Shown piece by piece: positions 38,432 through 50,042 of a DNA stretch of 64,000 bases (position 1 is its first letter; every line of letters begins with the position of its first letter). The stretch spans positions 183,927-247,926 of the forward strand of contig NW_026516732.1 in the NCBI RefSeq assembly GCF_025766255.1, given 5' to 3'. This DNA is from Zychaea mexicana. Its lineage: Eukaryota; Mucoromycota; Mucoromycetes; Mucorales; Lichtheimiaceae. The translations under genes and the position numbers were made by a program. The notes beneath the pieces are model-generated. The model had not been told where the DNA came from and ran no database searches. It was given only the letters and a program-made list of their open reading frames with translations.

Positions 38432-38719
38432 ATGTTCCATAACTGTACCTTACTTAACATCTTTTCTCAACGTCCCGGAAACTCGAATATTCCTTCATCA
38501 TCGTCACCCGCCGATTATCACTACGAACGTCTTGACGAAACCCGCCAATGGTTCTACTGCCTCTACTGCGACGTTGGATTCGGCTCACGCGATCGACACC
38601 AATGGCATCTCAAAGTGTGTCCAGCATCAAGAAAGTGTCACGGCAACTATCATACTTTCCACGAGCACCAAGACCGGTTTTCATCCTTAATCCATGTCCA
38701 GCACCCTGCCGAAAATTAG
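38432..38719 (+). CDS. Small protein with a single C2HC-type zinc-finger-like motif
   Basis: Single-exon ORF of 95 residues, MFHNCTLLN start. Residues ~38-58 read CLYCDVGFGSRDRHQWHLKV followed by C: CxxC, then a conserved Phe spacing, His and Cys, resembling a C2H2/C2HC finger. The rest is Ser/Pro- and His-rich without a known domain. A TATA box (38267) and an A/C-rich leader support expression. Whether it binds nucleic acid is unknown. It lies between NAC-beta and the divergent Ecl1-like gene. Confidence 0.6.
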   Translation: MFHNCTLLNIFSQRPGNSNIPSSSSPADYHYERLDETRQWFYCLYCDVGFGSRDRHQWHLKVCPASRKCHGNYHTFHEHQDRFSSLIHVQHPAEN

Positions 38720-39252
38720 ACCTGTCCAATCAATAGACATACACACTACAAACCTTGTACAGATGTACACAACATACACACAAACATAATACAGATGCAT
38801 GCACATATATTAGATTCTTTTTACACTCTTTCAATAGATATGATATTCAGACTTTCCCAATCTGTATTTGCTGGGTCTATTGTTGTTGGTGGTGGTTTAT
38901 TGTATGATGTGTCTAGTATCTTACTAAGTTCAAATATGATAAAACAGTAATACAGTAATAACTGAATATTACAAAGAGAAACGATTTGGTGCTACTTAGC
39001 AACCATTCATTTTTACACAGATATCTCTTATGAAAGGGGAGGGACTGAGAGAGCGGGGTCGAGCGGGAGGCGGTTGTTTTTTTTTTCCTTTTCCTCTTGC
39101 GACGGCGGCTATAATAACAGCTTCTTGGTTGGCTATTGTTGTCTGGCGCTTTAATTAGGCTTGTATACACAGCAGAGAAGGGTGGCGAGAATGATATCCA
39201 GCACTTGAGAATCGAAACGTGGTCGTAGCAGCGATGCATAGTGTTAAGCTGG
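38720..39252. other. Convergent intergenic region
   Basis: 3' flanks of the small zinc-finger gene (+) and of the Ecl1-like gene (-). The ORF at 38913-39476 on the minus strand overlaps the Ecl1-like exon in the wrong frame and is not supported. Confidence 0.5.
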
Positions 39253-39597
39253 TCATGTATCCATGAAGGACAGAGTAGGCGAGTTCGGTGGCGATGGGAT
39301 GTACGAGGGGGAAGACACAGTAGTCGTGAACTTGCTGCTTGAGTGACTGTAGCGTCCATAGTACGAGAGCAAAGGCGATGATGGTGGAGACAGAGGTGTG
39401 AGTGGAATTTGAGGTGTGTGTTGTATACATGTAGCATCTTTGTTTGCGCATTCGGTAGAGCAGTATAACTAGACATAATGAAAGTGATAAACGTTAATGG
39501 GACGAAGCTTTGGATTGATTGTTATGCTATGAAACAGTGTACATACGTTTTCTTCAATGCAGTGACGGTCACAGATGATGCACCACGAGAGATCCAT
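39253..39597 (-). CDS. Ecl1-like small zinc-binding protein
   Basis: Two exons, 39547-39597 and 39253-39468, giving 88 residues; the 78-nt intron has GTATG...TCTAG ends. The protein starts MDLSWCIICDRHCIEEN and exon 2 begins LYCSTECANKDA. The CxxC...YCSxxC cluster at the very N-terminus is the hallmark of the fission-yeast Ecl1/2/3 family, short nuclear proteins whose overexpression extends chronological lifespan and which respond to nutrient stress. The remainder is Pro/Ser-rich with SP motifs (PLTPLSPPSSPLLSYYGRY), also family-like. A TATA box (TATATAAAAGG, 39732-39743 minus) lies ~135 bp upstream. Exon 1 is only 17 codons, so simple ORF calling misses the gene. Confidence 0.75.
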
Positions 39598-40560
39598 AGT
39601 TGAAGTAGTTGTAGTAGTAGTAGTAGAAGAGAAAAAGCGAATAGAGCGAGTTAGAGGTGGTGATAAGTAGTTGATGTGGAGAAAGATAAGAGAAGTTGGT
39701 GTGGAAAAGACAAAGTTTAAATCGTGTAATTCCTTTTATATATGCCAAAAGTGCGGAAGGGCCACCACCGACCGCTGATCGGAGCCTCAAGAGAAAAGAT
39801 TACTCACAAACGATATAGTTGCCAAATATGTCAACGTGGGAAGTCGAGTCATTTTTATTCGCTCCGTTCAACCACTCACAGGGGTGGATATGGGTTTTGA
39901 GCGTTGTGACATTCTAGTCAACTTATGGTCATTCGAGGTTATTCGATTATATGATCACGTTTCTGGAATCTACGACGACAATTCGGACTCGGTTGTTTAT
40001 TCTAGCATGGGGCTTTGTCAATCTTTTGTCATAGAAGCTTTCTTACCACGATCTACGATATGACCATCATGATAAAAATTTTCTGAGATTACCCCCGAAT
40101 CCACGGACCCTTCAATCCCCCTCCTTATTGCAAGAGTCATAATCTTGTTTCCGACGAATCAAATTTCGAGATAGGGAATCTTGACTCACCGGCCCGTGAT
40201 TGCGCCATATTTCTTCCGTTGACACATAAACTTTTCTCGTTGCGCCGATCCCTCCCATGGAAGAACCAATGTAACGATGGATGGAGGCGCGTGCACGCGG
40301 TGTTATCTGGCTCTTCATTTTTCCTCAGTGTCTCTTTCTCTCTCCATCCATTTCTGTACTTGTACCCACTATCAATATTTTACCTGGAAAAGTATTCATA
40401 TTTTACATGTTTAAGCACAGTAATATAAAAGAGATTAAACAGAATAGGAAAATGATAAAGAAAAAGCGTGTTGGTAACGGTAATAGGAGGAGGAGGAGGA
40501 GGAGCTGAGGCTAGAGAAAGATGATTGTTGTTGTTGTTGATGCGTTGGGTATATGAAATC
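39598..40560. other. Intergenic upstream of the Ecl1-like gene
   Basis: Contains the Ecl1-like promoter with its TATA box and a GTA-repeat leader (39606-39630), then the 3' flank of the AKR1-type gene. No other gene supported. Confidence 0.5.
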
Positions 40561-43109
40561 CTACACTTCCATCGGTTGTTGTGGTTGTTGCATCTTGCGG
40601 GGATTGTTGATCTGTTGCGTATCATACAACTCATACCAATTGAATTTGCTATCCTGTGCATCGGTCCAAAATTCGACGCAGTTTGTCCAACAGCCTTGAT
40701 CAAACACGTTGCCCCGGCTCATTCCGGGTCGCCGATTGGACCTTTGCTTATGCAACGCTCTAGCACCCGCAAATAATTGCAAGCATGGGCAGAATCCGCT
40801 ATGCGAATGGCCTTGCGCACCGTGTGCATGAGCGTGTCCGTGTCCATGAGGGTGGTGTCCGCCCTCGGATGGACCGCCAGTACCAGGTCCATCGCTACCA
40901 GCCACGCCGCCACCCACAGCCATTTGTGCCATCATACTCGGGTCATTTTGGTTCATGTACGTATATCGGTGCGCATTAGCACTTTCGTTGGTAGTCGTTG
41001 CAACAGCAATCTGGTACGTCTGCACACACAGCAAGCAAATTGACCAAGACAGCTGCAAGGATGCCCACATGGCTAGTGCTATTGTCCACGTGTCGTATAA
41101 GAAATAGCTGCAGACTGTTTCACCAAGGAAACAGGTCGGGTTCTTCCCACCTAGCAACACTGGCGCTTGTGTTGCATAATCTGTGATACAACATCCGTCA
41201 GCTCAACATCTCAAATCGGGACTTTCCGGCCTCTTCCTCCCCAACCTCCACCTTTAATGATCGATCACACTTACATTCGAGTACAAGTGATAAGAACGAG
41301 ATAATGGCAATCACCATGTTCAATACGAAGATCATAAAGGGTCGGTGGTTTTGAACACCAATGCAATTGAAGATCCACGGGCAATGACTAAATAATACAT
41401 TGTGGTGATTTATCAATAAGTTTTGTACGTAAAGTTTGGGTAACTTGTCCAGTCACTGTCAATCGAATCACCACGGGCAACCCCGTACTTACTGGTCAAA
41501 TCGCGCGACACATCGGTTACACACTTTACAATGCTTGGATCGCAAAGGTTTCTTTGCCAAACATGTCATACAAAAGTGGCGTATATCCAGTTTCTGTTCT
41601 TCTGCTAATTCAAAGACATTTGATTGCTGTACTTCTCGGGGCAGTTTATTGTTGACAAATCCAGGGTTGGCAACGACAGCTCGGTAGAAAGCTGTCATGG
41701 CTATCACAAAGCTCGTTATGAAGATCAGGTTCGCCAAAAGCATATGTGATGTTGCTATGAATAAGTCATTTATACCAGTGTCAATATCACCCTCAGCATC
41801 AATCTTTCTTTCCTACCACCGAATGGTTTTCTTTTGCTTACCAGAAATGACAGGCATGAGCCAGGTGACTAAAACCCAAAATGCAGAGGCTTGGAATATG
41901 CATGAAAAGTATGGTGTTTTCCATAACGCGTCATGGCTTGGTGCGGGAATCAGGTACTTGATGATACTGACGTGCATACCGACAAACTGTAACAGCGCCA
42001 GAGGCAATCCCGCATACCAAGGTACCATGCTGAGTGTTTTTAGTGCAGTGCCAAGGGTAATAAATGGTGCAAAATAGACGATGGTATTGATGGTACGCTA
42101 TACAGCAAAAAAAGGGACAGTTTGCCTCTGTAAGTCACATGAAGAGTAGAACGTAGCCACGATCCATCCTATCATTGTTCATATCTCTATGACGGCACAT
42201 ACCTTTGACATGGGCCGCCCTATTGAACCCGGATATCTTCCAACCCTTGACTCCATGGTAGGATTACCTTCTGCCATTACATCAAACTCCAACACCGCCC
42301 GATTCCATATCCGCTCAAGCTTTTTTTCATGCACAAAGTCCATCACCGACTTGCCCGACTGATCCTTTGCGTTCACATCTGCACCGTACTCGAGCATCTT
42401 TCGAACACACATCTTGTTGCCTCGTACAACTGCCCAATGCAGCGGCGTCAGCTTGGAGTTATCCACAACCGACACGCTGGCACCAAACCGCAAGAGTAGA
42501 TCCGTTGTTAATGCTTCGCCTTGGTAAGCAGCCCACATCAAAGGAGTATGCCCACCAACATTATCCGCTGCATCCACATCCATGCCAAGATAGAGCAGAT
42601 ACATGACAAGAACAGCATGCGACGAGTGAACAGCGAGATGGAGTGCATTGAAACCTTGACCGTCTTTGATGGAAGGATTAGCACCTTCTTTGATCAATCG
42701 ATGAACTGTCGCCAGTTTGCCGTTCCTATACATGCAAGTCACGAGTTACAGTCTAGTAACATACACGTCTGCACCACACGACACACAACCGTATTAATAC
42801 TATTTTCTATACATATGTACCTGGTGGCCCAGTGAAGTGGTGTTGCTTGTAAATCACCGCCTGGTTTATCAACAAGGGCACCGCGATCAATCAAGTACTT
42901 TGCACAGATATCATGGTTATTAAGCGATGCGTAATGAAGCGGAGTGACGCCTTGCGAGTCAATGTCGTTTGGTGTCGCTTTCTTACTGTCGAGTAAGTAT
43001 TGCAAAGCTTGAAACGATCCTCGTTGTGCCGCTTCGAAAATGGTCATGGCTACATTTACTTTTATCATTACAATTTACTTCTCTTATTCGTGCCAAAACC
43101 TTCTTTGTT

Positions 43110-43164
<55 letters not shown>

Positions 43165-43340
43165 CCTTCGGGCCCGTCATTGGACAGTTGAGCCGTAGCT
43201 TGATCGCCCGACACTGCAGTTACAGGCTGAGTAGGTGAAGGCTGGTTTGGATTTTGAGAAGCATGCTCTCCTTCTTCCTGTTGTTCGGCGAGCAGCGGAC
43301 GCTTATCCTCGCGATGCTGATCGATGTCGGCGTCCGTCAT
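40561..43340 (-). CDS. AKR1: Ankyrin-repeat DHHC palmitoyltransferase (Akr1/HIP14 type)
   Basis: Protein S-acyltransferase that palmitoylates cytosolic faces of Golgi and endosomal clients. Exons: 43166-43340, 42821-43049, 42203-42725, 41842-42097, 41493-41754, 41275-41387, 40561-41180, giving 725 residues with all phases consistent. About six ankyrin repeats (residues ~60-270; [39 protein letters not shown]) precede membrane segments. The Cys-rich catalytic domain reads [18 protein letters not shown] and the catalytic DHHC is formed across the junction of exons 41493-41754 and 41275-41387 (phase 2 in the first His codon). Yeast Akr1 has DHYC; here it is canonical DHHC. The last cytoplasmic part has a His/Gly-rich stretch ([15 protein letters not shown]). 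Confidence 0.93.
43108..43162. repeat. (CT)n microsatellite in AKR1 intron 1
   Basis: About 27 dinucleotide units, (GA)n in the sense of the transcript, beginning only a few bases after the splice donor of the first AKR1 intron (43050-43165). Confidence 0.95.
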
Positions 43341-44578
43341 ATATATGTGTATATATATGTATGTGCGTATGTGTAGAGAAAAGGAAAAGAAAGAAAGAGT
43401 AAACGATGATACAGCGCCCGCGAATTAGAGTTTGTTGCGGGACAAAAGCAGATAGCTCAAAGACGGTTAAAAGGGTAATGCAAAAACAAAAAAGCCCTCT
43501 TTTTTCTACCCTTTTATTTATGGAAGATACACACACACACACACGCATACATGTATAGATGGACAGTAAGCTACGCACCGATATGCCGAATGCGCAGCCA
43601 TCACTACTACAGCCACGATGTAATGGATGCTTTCATCAGTTATTTTAGAGAAAATACAGATAATCCGGTTTGTTATCTAATCGAAATGACAAAAATTAAT
43701 GCTGCGAAGAGACAAAATTTTAATTCGTTTCTACGGCGGCAGCTATTTAAGAATCGTTGCTATGCAATGGGTAACACGTTCCAAAAGATGTGTGTGTTTC
43801 TCCCACAGAAAGAAAAGAAAAAAAAAAAGGCTCGGCGACAAACATAGCCCGCTTCGCACTCCGAACAACATCCGTATTTAAATTGATGGCTCAGCGTAAA
43901 ACCAGTGTTTTTTTCTTCTTTATAAACTTTTAATGATGGGGTTCTTTAACTAATGTGCGACGCTTTTGTTCCACATCGAGTCACTCTAAACCTCAAAGAA
44001 AAAAATACATGCTTACAAGACAACGGTTGATGACGATAAATCTCTGATTCTTTCGTTCACTAGTAAGCATACACTTGTTTGTATAAGTTTGTAGAACTAT
44101 GTACTATCATATGCTGTTGAAAATGAAAAAAATTCAAATAAAAAAAAGTGATACGAGGAAACAAGTGGCCAGAACGGCACTCAAAACGCGTATTGCAAGT
44201 CCGTAATCCACTCGAGCCCCCCCCCCCTTCTTTCTTCCCCATTTCCCTTTCGCGCAGAGTCAGATCCCTGCTTGTTAACCAACCTTTCTCGCATAATATA
44301 AACTACTGCTTGCTCTTAGGTAATAATAACAGTCAACAGCGAGAGTGGATATCGGCTCTTACCCTCTCTCTCTCTTTCTCCTTACTGTGACTCTTTAAAA
44401 TCCCCCAACCCCCACCCCGCCTTTTGGTTTCGAGTGATAGTGAGTGGTGGTTGGTGGTAATGGTGGCGATGAAGTTAGTGCGTGCGTCTACGTGTTGCTT
44501 TATATTACACTCATTTATTCGGGATTCCTTAAAGTTGAGGAGCGCTGACCTGCCTATTTTTTCTTTTTCTCTTCTCTC

Positions 44579-44623
<45 letters not shown>

Positions 44624-44655
44624 GTGTAAATACGACTTATAGTTCACATTGAATC
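43341..44655. other. Divergent promoter region of AKR1-type gene and SEY1
   Basis: About 1.3 kb between head-to-head genes. It contains pyrimidine-rich leaders, an AC run near 43530 and an AT run close to the SEY1 start. ORFs at 43551-43881 and 44148-44390 are domain-free. Confidence 0.5.
44593..44622. repeat. (AT)n microsatellite close to the SEY1 start
   Basis: ATT triplets pass into an AT dinucleotide run ending about 34 bp before the SEY1 ATG. It could supply TATA-like core promoter sequence or lie in the leader. Confidence 0.9.
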
Positions 44656-47600
44656 ATGAGCAACAACGAAGATACTGCAGTTGCGAAGCAAGATGATGTT
44701 AACGGCATCAAGTCATGGGATGAGGATAACGGCTTCATTCCACGTCTTCAAATCGTTGACGAAAATCAAGATTTTACGTATGTACTTTTACCTTTGTTTG
44801 TCACGCCAGCAGCAGAGTCATACACGACGACGTACTGACATATTATCACATGCATTTTTCACACCTGGGGTTTTTGTATGCTTGAACCGTTTACTCTCAA
44901 TCTAGTGAAGAGTTACCGAGTTACATGGGCAAATGGTCACTCGCAGAAGCAGGATTTCAGTATAATGTCGTCGCTGTATTCGGCTCACAAAGCACGGGCA
45001 AAAGTAAGTGCGACACTAGTTATTTGCGGAACGGGGGCTCTTTTGGGTGGGGGGGGGGATGAACACAATCAAGGGATGTGAAGAAGGAAAGAGAAAGTGC
45101 CACTTTGCTCATACTGTATGCATGCTTTTGGTTGCTAGGTACCTTGTTAAATCGACTGTTTGGTACATCCTTTGATGTGATGGATGAAAAGCAGCGCAGC
45201 CAGACGACCAAAGGTATCTGGATGTCCCGTGGTCGAGGAATGCATGTGCTCGTGATGGATGTCGAAGGTACCGATGGCCGTGAACGTGGCGAGGATCAAG
45301 ATTTCGAGCGTAAATCGGCACTTTTCTCCATGGCAACGAGTGAAGTGATCATTCTGAATTTGTGGGAACATCAAGTGGGCCTCTATCAGGGTGCCAATAT
45401 GGGCTTGCTCAAGACTGTTTTTGAAGTCAACCTTCAACTGTTCCAGAATCAAAAAGGGTATGTTGGGCACTTTATAACCAATTTCGTTTGGTACCTTACT
45501 CTCACATGATACTAAATACACGTACAATGCTTTCAGCAAGGAAAAGACTTTGATCTTGATTGTCATTCGTGATCACGTTGGTTCTACCCCACTGGAAAAC
45601 TTGGCCACGACACTTCAAGCTGATCTTGAAAAGATTTGGAGCGGGTTATCCAAGGTAAGGAAAATGATCGGCAATGCAAGGGGAATATTTTCCCAGCTAT
45701 TCAAAAGACTCACAAAGAGGGACATGGCCATTACTGCAATTATAGCCTGAAGGTTTGGAGGACTGCAAGATCCATGATTACTTTGATTTCATGTACACCG
45801 GATTGCCCCACAAAGTTCTTCTTCCCGAGAAATTCGACGAAGAAGTTGTCAAGCTTCGAACGCGATTCAATGATCCCAAGGATGCCAATTACGTGTTCCG
45901 TCCTCAATACCACAAGCGCATCCCCGCCGACGGATACCATGTCTATGCTTCAAGTATCTGGGACAAGATTCTGTCCAACAAAGACTTGGATTTACCCACC
46001 CAACAAGAACTTTTGGCACAATATCGCTGTGATGAGATTTCAAATGTAAATCGGAGTGAGGCCTGATGTTACGATCCCAATATTTTAATGAGAGTTAAGA
46101 ACGAATCAAGGAAATTGACCCTATATTTCAAATTCATATAGGCTGCATTCGAACGATTTATGGAGCGGATAGCACCTTTTAAAAACCCAATCTTGGAAAA
46201 GGCACAGACGGTCCCTGATTTGGGCAAGCAAATGGATGACATCCGCAGCGAGGCCCTGAATTCGTTTGACAAGAACGCTTCACGATACCACCAAGGGGTT
46301 TATGAAAAGAAGCGAAAGGATATGTTGGCCAAGCTCAACACACAGCTCAACGTGTTCTTCGTCGGTCAATTGAAGAATTTGCACAAGAAGGCCATCACAA
46401 TGTTTGAAGAGAACCTCAAGGTAAACTATACATGTCCATGAAAGGAGCCGGTGCCTTTTGAAAAGAAAGATGTTATATACTGATTGTATCTGTGAATATG
46501 CACAGGCCGAATTGAAAAAGCCTTCATATAATTTTGCCGAAATCGTAGATGAGTGCCTGAAGGAGGCTAACGATCTTTTTGTATCCGGTGCCAAAGGTAT
46601 GTATAGTATTTCTTGTCATATGCTCCGATTACTTATACTTTGATTCGCGTTTGTCCCCAATCAGCCATTGTGCTTTCTGATACGGATTGGTCATATGGCC
46701 ATGAGCATAACCAGCTCGAAGAAGCTTTTGCAAAGGTGTCTGCGCAGGCTCGTGCAGATGAATTCAAGAAGATGAGCAAACAGTTGGCGGTAAGTTTAAT
46801 ATCTATCACGCTCGTCCTTTGACTATGACACATATATTAATTGACATTAATTCCTCCTCAGAAACAAGTTGAAAACGAGCTTTCAGAGCCTGTCTCACTA
46901 GCATTGAACAACCCGAAGGAAAAGACTTGGCATGATATCATCCAAGCTTACAAAACAACTGTTGAGCATGGACAAAAGACTTTGGTTGACAAGGCCAAGA
47001 GTAAGCTTTAATGTTGTGTGTAGTGTTAGTGAGGAACAGGAAAGGTCTAACTCTTATGGTCGACTTTTAGGCTTCAACTCATCAGACGAGGAACTGCAGG
47101 AGTCCATACTAGGCTTGAAGCGCCAGGCATGGCTTGTATTGCGTAAAAAAGTCGATGAGGAACTCGCGGATAATATGCTACTATTGAAATTGCGTTCGAG
47201 GTAAAGAAGGATGGAAAGGATGTTGCTATGTGCAGCGTTAACAATACTCAACATATTTTACCGTTGCTTTAAGATTCGAAGAAAAATTCCGCTATGACGA
47301 ACACGGTCTGCCACGTGTATGGAAACCCGAAGATGACATTGACAGCTACTTCCGCAAGGCACGAGACGATGCTCTTACGCTGATTCCCATATTTGCCAAG
47401 ATCGACTTGAGCGACGACGAAGGATTTGACATTGAAAACGACGAAGACTTTGATTTCAAACAAACACTTACTATCCTAACGGAGGCCAAGCAGATTGATA
47501 TCACTAATCGATTCAAGCGGGAGTCGGATGCGTTCTATTTGGAAGCAAAGCGTTCGGTTGTGGCAACCACTGCAAAGATACCCACCTGGCTTTTAGTCGT

Positions 47601-47895
47601 GATGATTGCATTGGGCTGGAACGAATTCATGACAATTATCAAGAGTCCTATTTATCTCGTTCTCTTCGTCTTTTGCATTACCTTTGGCTATATTATCTAT
47701 GCATTGAACCTCTGGGGTCCTCTCGAACGTATCCTCACGACAGTGTTTGGAGAAGCAACCAAAATGGCCAAGGAACGCGTGGTAGAAGGAATGGAAAAAG
47801 TCAGAGAACAACAACATCAGCTGCAGCAACTTCAAGGCAGCGGCACCAGTGCTGGTGGTGACAATGTGGAAATGAAGTCGTTCAAGGGCGAGTAA
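44656..47895 (+). CDS. SEY1: Dynamin-like GTPase Sey1 (ER membrane fusion, atlastin/RHD3 family)
   Basis: Drives homotypic fusion of ER tubules. Exons: 44656-44777, 44906-45003, 45139-45457, 45537-45654, 45746-46045, 46142-46420, 46506-46596, 46665-46789, 46862-47000, 47071-47200, 47274-47895, giving 780 residues with consistent phases (yeast protein is 776). The GTPase domain has the P-loop [17 protein letters not shown], switch I region ([13 protein letters not shown]), [14 protein letters not shown] and the RD motif ([12 protein letters not shown]). A long helical bundle follows. Near residues ~680-730 two hydrophobic segments ([13 protein letters not shown] and [20 protein letters not shown]) form the membrane hairpin, then a short amphipathic cytosolic tail. 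The P-loop codons are split by intron 2 (phase 1 in the Ser codon). Confidence 0.97.
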
Positions 47896-49033
47896 ATATA
47901 AATTTTGAAGGGCTTTTTTTTAAAAAAACTGTTTGATTATATCAGCTATATATATACATATAAAAAATTTTTATACATATCCTTTCCCATATACAAGGCC
48001 AAGTTATTTACTCTGAAACACTAATCACGAGACAGCACACTCGTTGTAATGCGTGGTATAGGTTTTAGTAAAACACCCTTCTTTTCAATGAGCTGGTAAG
48101 GCATAGGATTGGCACTGTCACTTGCTTCTAAATATGTTATGTCGCAAACCGTCAACTTTGACAAGCCCTCGTAAACTTTAACGTACTCACGCAAAAGCAT
48201 GTAAAATCATAAAATGTGCATACCGACATTTGGATGGTGCAAGACAAGCCACGGGGACGCTCGGACGACGGTGCGGGTGAAAATTTTTTTTATCATTTTC
48301 TTATTAACTACTGAAATGTGGAATGACCACGGTAAGGTTGTTGCCAATTCCGTCATAACTGCAGAGCAGCAGAAGATTACGGCAGGCATAGGAATTTACC
48401 GCGTAGATCATCATAGGGTGAGTCCAATCCAACCTTCACCGAGCAGCCCGAAGGAAGCTCAAGGATCCAGCCGAGCTGGTCCTACAATAATCCGCTGTTA
48501 TTACTGAAAAAGAAATAGCTACGCAAACTAAATGTTATGGCCAACCCCTACGCTCCAACTTCCGAAGAAGTAGAAGCTGTGGATTTAACCTCGCGCACTA
48601 TAACCGAACAGTGTAATGAAGAAAAAGAAAAACAAGTTTTGCTGGGGAGAGCCCATATTTATACTCAAGAATTGTAACATGTGCCGTTCGACGTTGATTG
48701 GCTAGCTGTGAAGTTGTGTCAGCCTTTCGGTGAAAATTTTCCAGTTTCATACACCGCTTCTGCGATGTCAAGCCCAGCAAGTTTACTGTGACTCGGGTCA
48801 GCCAACAAACAGAACAGCCGCGCAAAACATGGAAAACAGCACATTAAAGTTTGTCCAAACGTATTATATATAATAATAAAGACTTAAAAATAAGCGAAAA
48901 AAAAGCGTGTTTTATTTATTGATATTTTAATGGAAACGGTGTATTTTTGACATGTGTATGTATATGTAGGTGGTTGCGTGAGCGTTTTTTATGTTATGGA
49001 CCGAGATTTCTGTGTTATTCTCTTTTTCAAAAT
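47896..49033. other. Convergent intergenic region
   Basis: SEY1 3' UTR and the 3' side of the gene at 49034. Short ORFs at 48214-48507 and 48537-48677 on the plus strand are open but have no recognisable family, so I do not call them. Confidence 0.5.
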
Positions 49034-49403
49034 CTAGAGAGCAGCTTGCTGCTTTGCGATTTCTTCAGCGCGTTCTCGGTTCTTGAGCAACAAATCCTTC
49101 TTGCCTTCAATGAGTGCGCTCTGACGGTCGAGAGCTTGGCCGAAAAAGTAACCGACACCACCGAAAGCTGCAGCAGCGGCCAAGTGTGTGGCAGGGTCTA
49201 AAAGTTGGGATTTTATAATGGGTAGGACAGACGGCATTGAGTATTCGGATCGTTTATAATGTAATCTATTTTATTGTAAGGAAGATTTTATCCAGGTAAA
49301 AGCACATACTGGAAAACAATGGACGCTTTTGAAGACCCAAAGCGTATGTACGGACGAGAACACCGAATGCGGCAAAGCCGGTAACGCTGGTAATGACGCT
49401 CAT
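49034..49403 (-). CDS. Small two-pass mitochondrial-type membrane protein (possible complex I NUXM-like subunit)
   Basis: Exons 49310-49403 and 49034-49197 (112-nt intron, GTATGTGC...TTTTAG, phase 1), giving 85 residues. Residues ~3-20 and ~35-52 are two hydrophobic, Gly/Ala-rich segments (VITSVTGFAAFGVLV; LAAAAAFGGVGYFFGQ) separated by a basic loop (GLQKRPLF). The C-terminal ~35 residues are a charged helix (LLLKNRERAEEIAKQQ). This plan matches small accessory proteins of the inner mitochondrial membrane. The loop and tail resemble fungal complex I subunit NUXM as I remember it, but that assignment is tentative. X-box-like motifs lie upstream. Confidence 0.7.
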
Positions 49404-50042
49404 GTTATAATCGTATATAAATCGATTTCGTCGTGAGTTTTCCAAAACCAAGTAAACAGGCCCACAAGTGCCAATCTGAGCGGAGCATAAACTGACTGAT
49501 GACGTTTGTTCGTTGCTAGGAGAATCTGAATTTGGTAATTTTTGGTTGCTATGGTGATAAATTCGTTACTGTGTGCCTCGTTGCTATGCATCGTATATTT
49601 TTAAATTGCCGTAGTGATAACTCCATTGCTTTGCGTCAGTTGTTATTCGTCACATAATTTGGCGTTGCAATGGTACTCTAATCTTTTTGCTGAATCCGAT
49701 AAAGACGCGGATATAGTATAGGATGATGCATCACAGCATATTGTTGCCTGCTAAATAGTGTAGCCACAAAATGAGTGTATCACAAGTTAAATTGCATAAG
49801 CAGCTGTGTTCTGCATAGTAGATGGTCAACCTATTTCAAACAATGTACTCATAACGTTCTCACATATGTCGATACTACATCATTACTGTTACATACATAC
49901 GGTGCCACGTTTCACTGACCGTCAGCTTATAGCCGCAATCCAGCAATGGTATTATTTCACTGTTCAACAAACATCTTCTCAAACATGATTGCGTCTTATA
50001 TAATTCTGAACCACAGACGTCTAAGAAATGTCAAGCCTAATC
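49404..50042. promoter_or_regulatory. Intergenic region with X-box-like motif cluster
   Basis: GTTGCTATGGTGAT (49545), GTTGCTATGCATCG (49580), ATTGCCGTAGTGAT (49605) and GTTGCAATGGTACT (49664) are four related 14-bp sites within 135 bp, about 140-275 bp upstream of the 49403 start codon. They resemble RFX X-boxes. The rest of the interval has no supported gene. Confidence 0.4.

Noticed and set aside
38913..39476. Minus-strand 187-residue ORF
   Set aside because: It overlaps the Ecl1-like exon in another frame and runs on into the 3' flank; the spliced Ecl1-like model explains the conserved Cys pattern better.
41387..41493. Apparent loss of the catalytic DHHC motif (frame reads FDQ then stops)
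   Set aside because: The two His codons are rebuilt by the phase-2 splice between 41493 and 41387, giving canonical DHHC.
43108..43162. Possible coding Arg-Glu repeat from the GA run
   Set aside because: The run lies inside a well-supported intron whose removal joins two frames of the AKR1-type protein.
48537..48677. 46-residue plus-strand ORF starting MANPYAPTSEEVEAVDL
   Set aside because: Protein-like composition, but too short, with no family and no neighbours to support it.
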